Of a stretch of DNA of 31,848 nt, positions 31,482 to 31,848 are shown in pieces. The position numbers and the translations under genes are program-made. Under the pieces are notes generated by a model, which saw nothing but the letters and a program-made list of their open reading frames with translations, was not told where the DNA came from and searched no databases. This DNA comes from Mediterranea massiliensis (GTDB taxonomy: Bacteria > Bacteroidota > Bacteroidia > Bacteroidales > Bacteroidaceae). The stretch spans positions 1 to 31,848 of the forward strand of contig CATXSD010000025.1 of NCBI GenBank assembly GCA_958402075.1. The letters run 5' to 3'. Numbering within the stretch: the first letter of the stretch is position 1; each line of letters begins with the position of its first letter.

Positions 31482-31848
31482 TCAAGCCACTGCATTATTC
31501 ATAAATTCTTTCGGTGTACAACCAACTTGTTTCTTGAAGAAACGCAGAAAGTGTTGCGGGTATTGGAAACCAAGCATCTCGGCAACTTGTTTGGTGCTGA
31601 GGTTGGAATCTAACAAGGCGCTTTTGGCAATTTCTGCTAATTTGAGTTGAATGTACTCTTGCGCAGTCTTGCCTGTTTCAGACTTTACCAAATCACCAAA
31701 GTAATTTGGCGAAAGACATATTTTGTCTGCAAAGTATTTCACGGTAGGTAGTCCGTGCTGTTTTGCCATCCCCGAATCCCAATATCCGTTCAGCAACCGC
31801 TCGAAACGTACAAGAACATCATTGTTCAATTCTTCACGGGTCACAAAC
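31482..31848 (-). CDS. AraC-family transcriptional regulator, C-terminal part (runs off the window)
   Basis: The visible 120 or so residues are the AraC/XylS DNA-binding domain with two helix-turn-helix motifs: VKYFADKICLSPNYFGDLVK with the following GKTAQEYI, and STKQVAEMLGFQYPQHFLRF followed by FKKQVGCTPKEF, the family signature. A GTG at 31844-31842 could be read as a start, but the frame stays open to the window edge and Bacteroidota AraC proteins of this type have about 290 residues with an N-terminal cupin sensor. The gene is therefore cut by the window edge, not truncated in nature, as far as can be seen. Its ligand is unknown. Confidence 0.92.
   Translation of the reverse strand, partial: FVTREELNNDVLVRFERLLNGYWDSGMAKQHGLPTVKYFADKICLSPNYFGDLVKSETGKTAQEYIQLKLAEIAKSALLDSNLSTKQVAEMLGFQYPQHFLRFFKKQVGCTPKEFMNNAVA

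Overview
The window looks like a chromosomal segment of a gut-type Bacteroidota, most likely Bacteroidaceae (Bacteroides or Phocaeicola). The evidence is promoters of the Bacteroidota form TTTG-N20-TAnnTTTG (best upstream of rfbA and of a small two-gene operon at 18.4 kb), weak or absent Shine-Dalgarno sequences, a pdxJ-exbB-exbD-tonB gene string, and an AT-rich surface-polysaccharide locus beside a housekeeping block richer in GC. I cannot name the species from sequence alone.

1-12.26 kb is the distal part of a capsular or surface polysaccharide locus. All genes are on the plus strand, tightly packed and AT-rich: a Wzx flippase, UDP-galactopyranose mutase with a galactofuranosyltransferase-like GT2, a UDP-HexNAc 6-dehydrogenase, a Wzy-type polymerase, and six further glycosyltransferases (three more GT2, three GT4). 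Together they suggest a Wzx/Wzy polymer containing galactofuranose and a HexNAc uronic acid. The initiating phosphoglycosyltransferase and any regulators would lie left of the window. A GC hairpin at 12.31 kb closes the locus.

12.36-18.9 kb is a junction zone. A minus-strand AAA ATPase (DUF4143 type) sits between the capsule genes and the dTDP-L-rhamnose set rfbA-rfbC-rfbD-rfbB. Every junction of the rfb set carries 7-bp-period simple repeats. The rfbC-rfbD and rfbD-rfbB gaps also share a compound repeat (a hairpin module plus three units of about 37 bp). Four copies of one GC hairpin family with compensatory changes mark module borders between 12.3 and 18.9 kb. A small toxin-antitoxin-like pair with a palindrome on its promoter follows rfbB.

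18.9-31.1 kb is core chromosome: nadK (minus), then a compact plus-strand run pdxJ, exbB, exbD, a TonB/TolA-like protein, a DJ-1 family protein, ispD and recG, with several start/stop overlaps. Next come a secreted M23/LysM peptidase, a DUF1599 protein, a DoxX-type membrane protein with an extracytoplasmic thioredoxin-like region, tpiA, a SPOR protein and folE. folE ends in a strong terminator built from 21-bp repeats.

31.08-31.48 kb holds no gene I can support. The window ends inside an AraC-family regulator on the minus strand. I found no rRNA, tRNA, CRISPR array, insertion sequence or prophage. The observations most worth following are the covarying hairpin family, the 33-bp-spaced repeats upstream of the AAA gene, the heptad and 37-bp repeats inside the rfb operon, and the folE terminator with three competing left arms.
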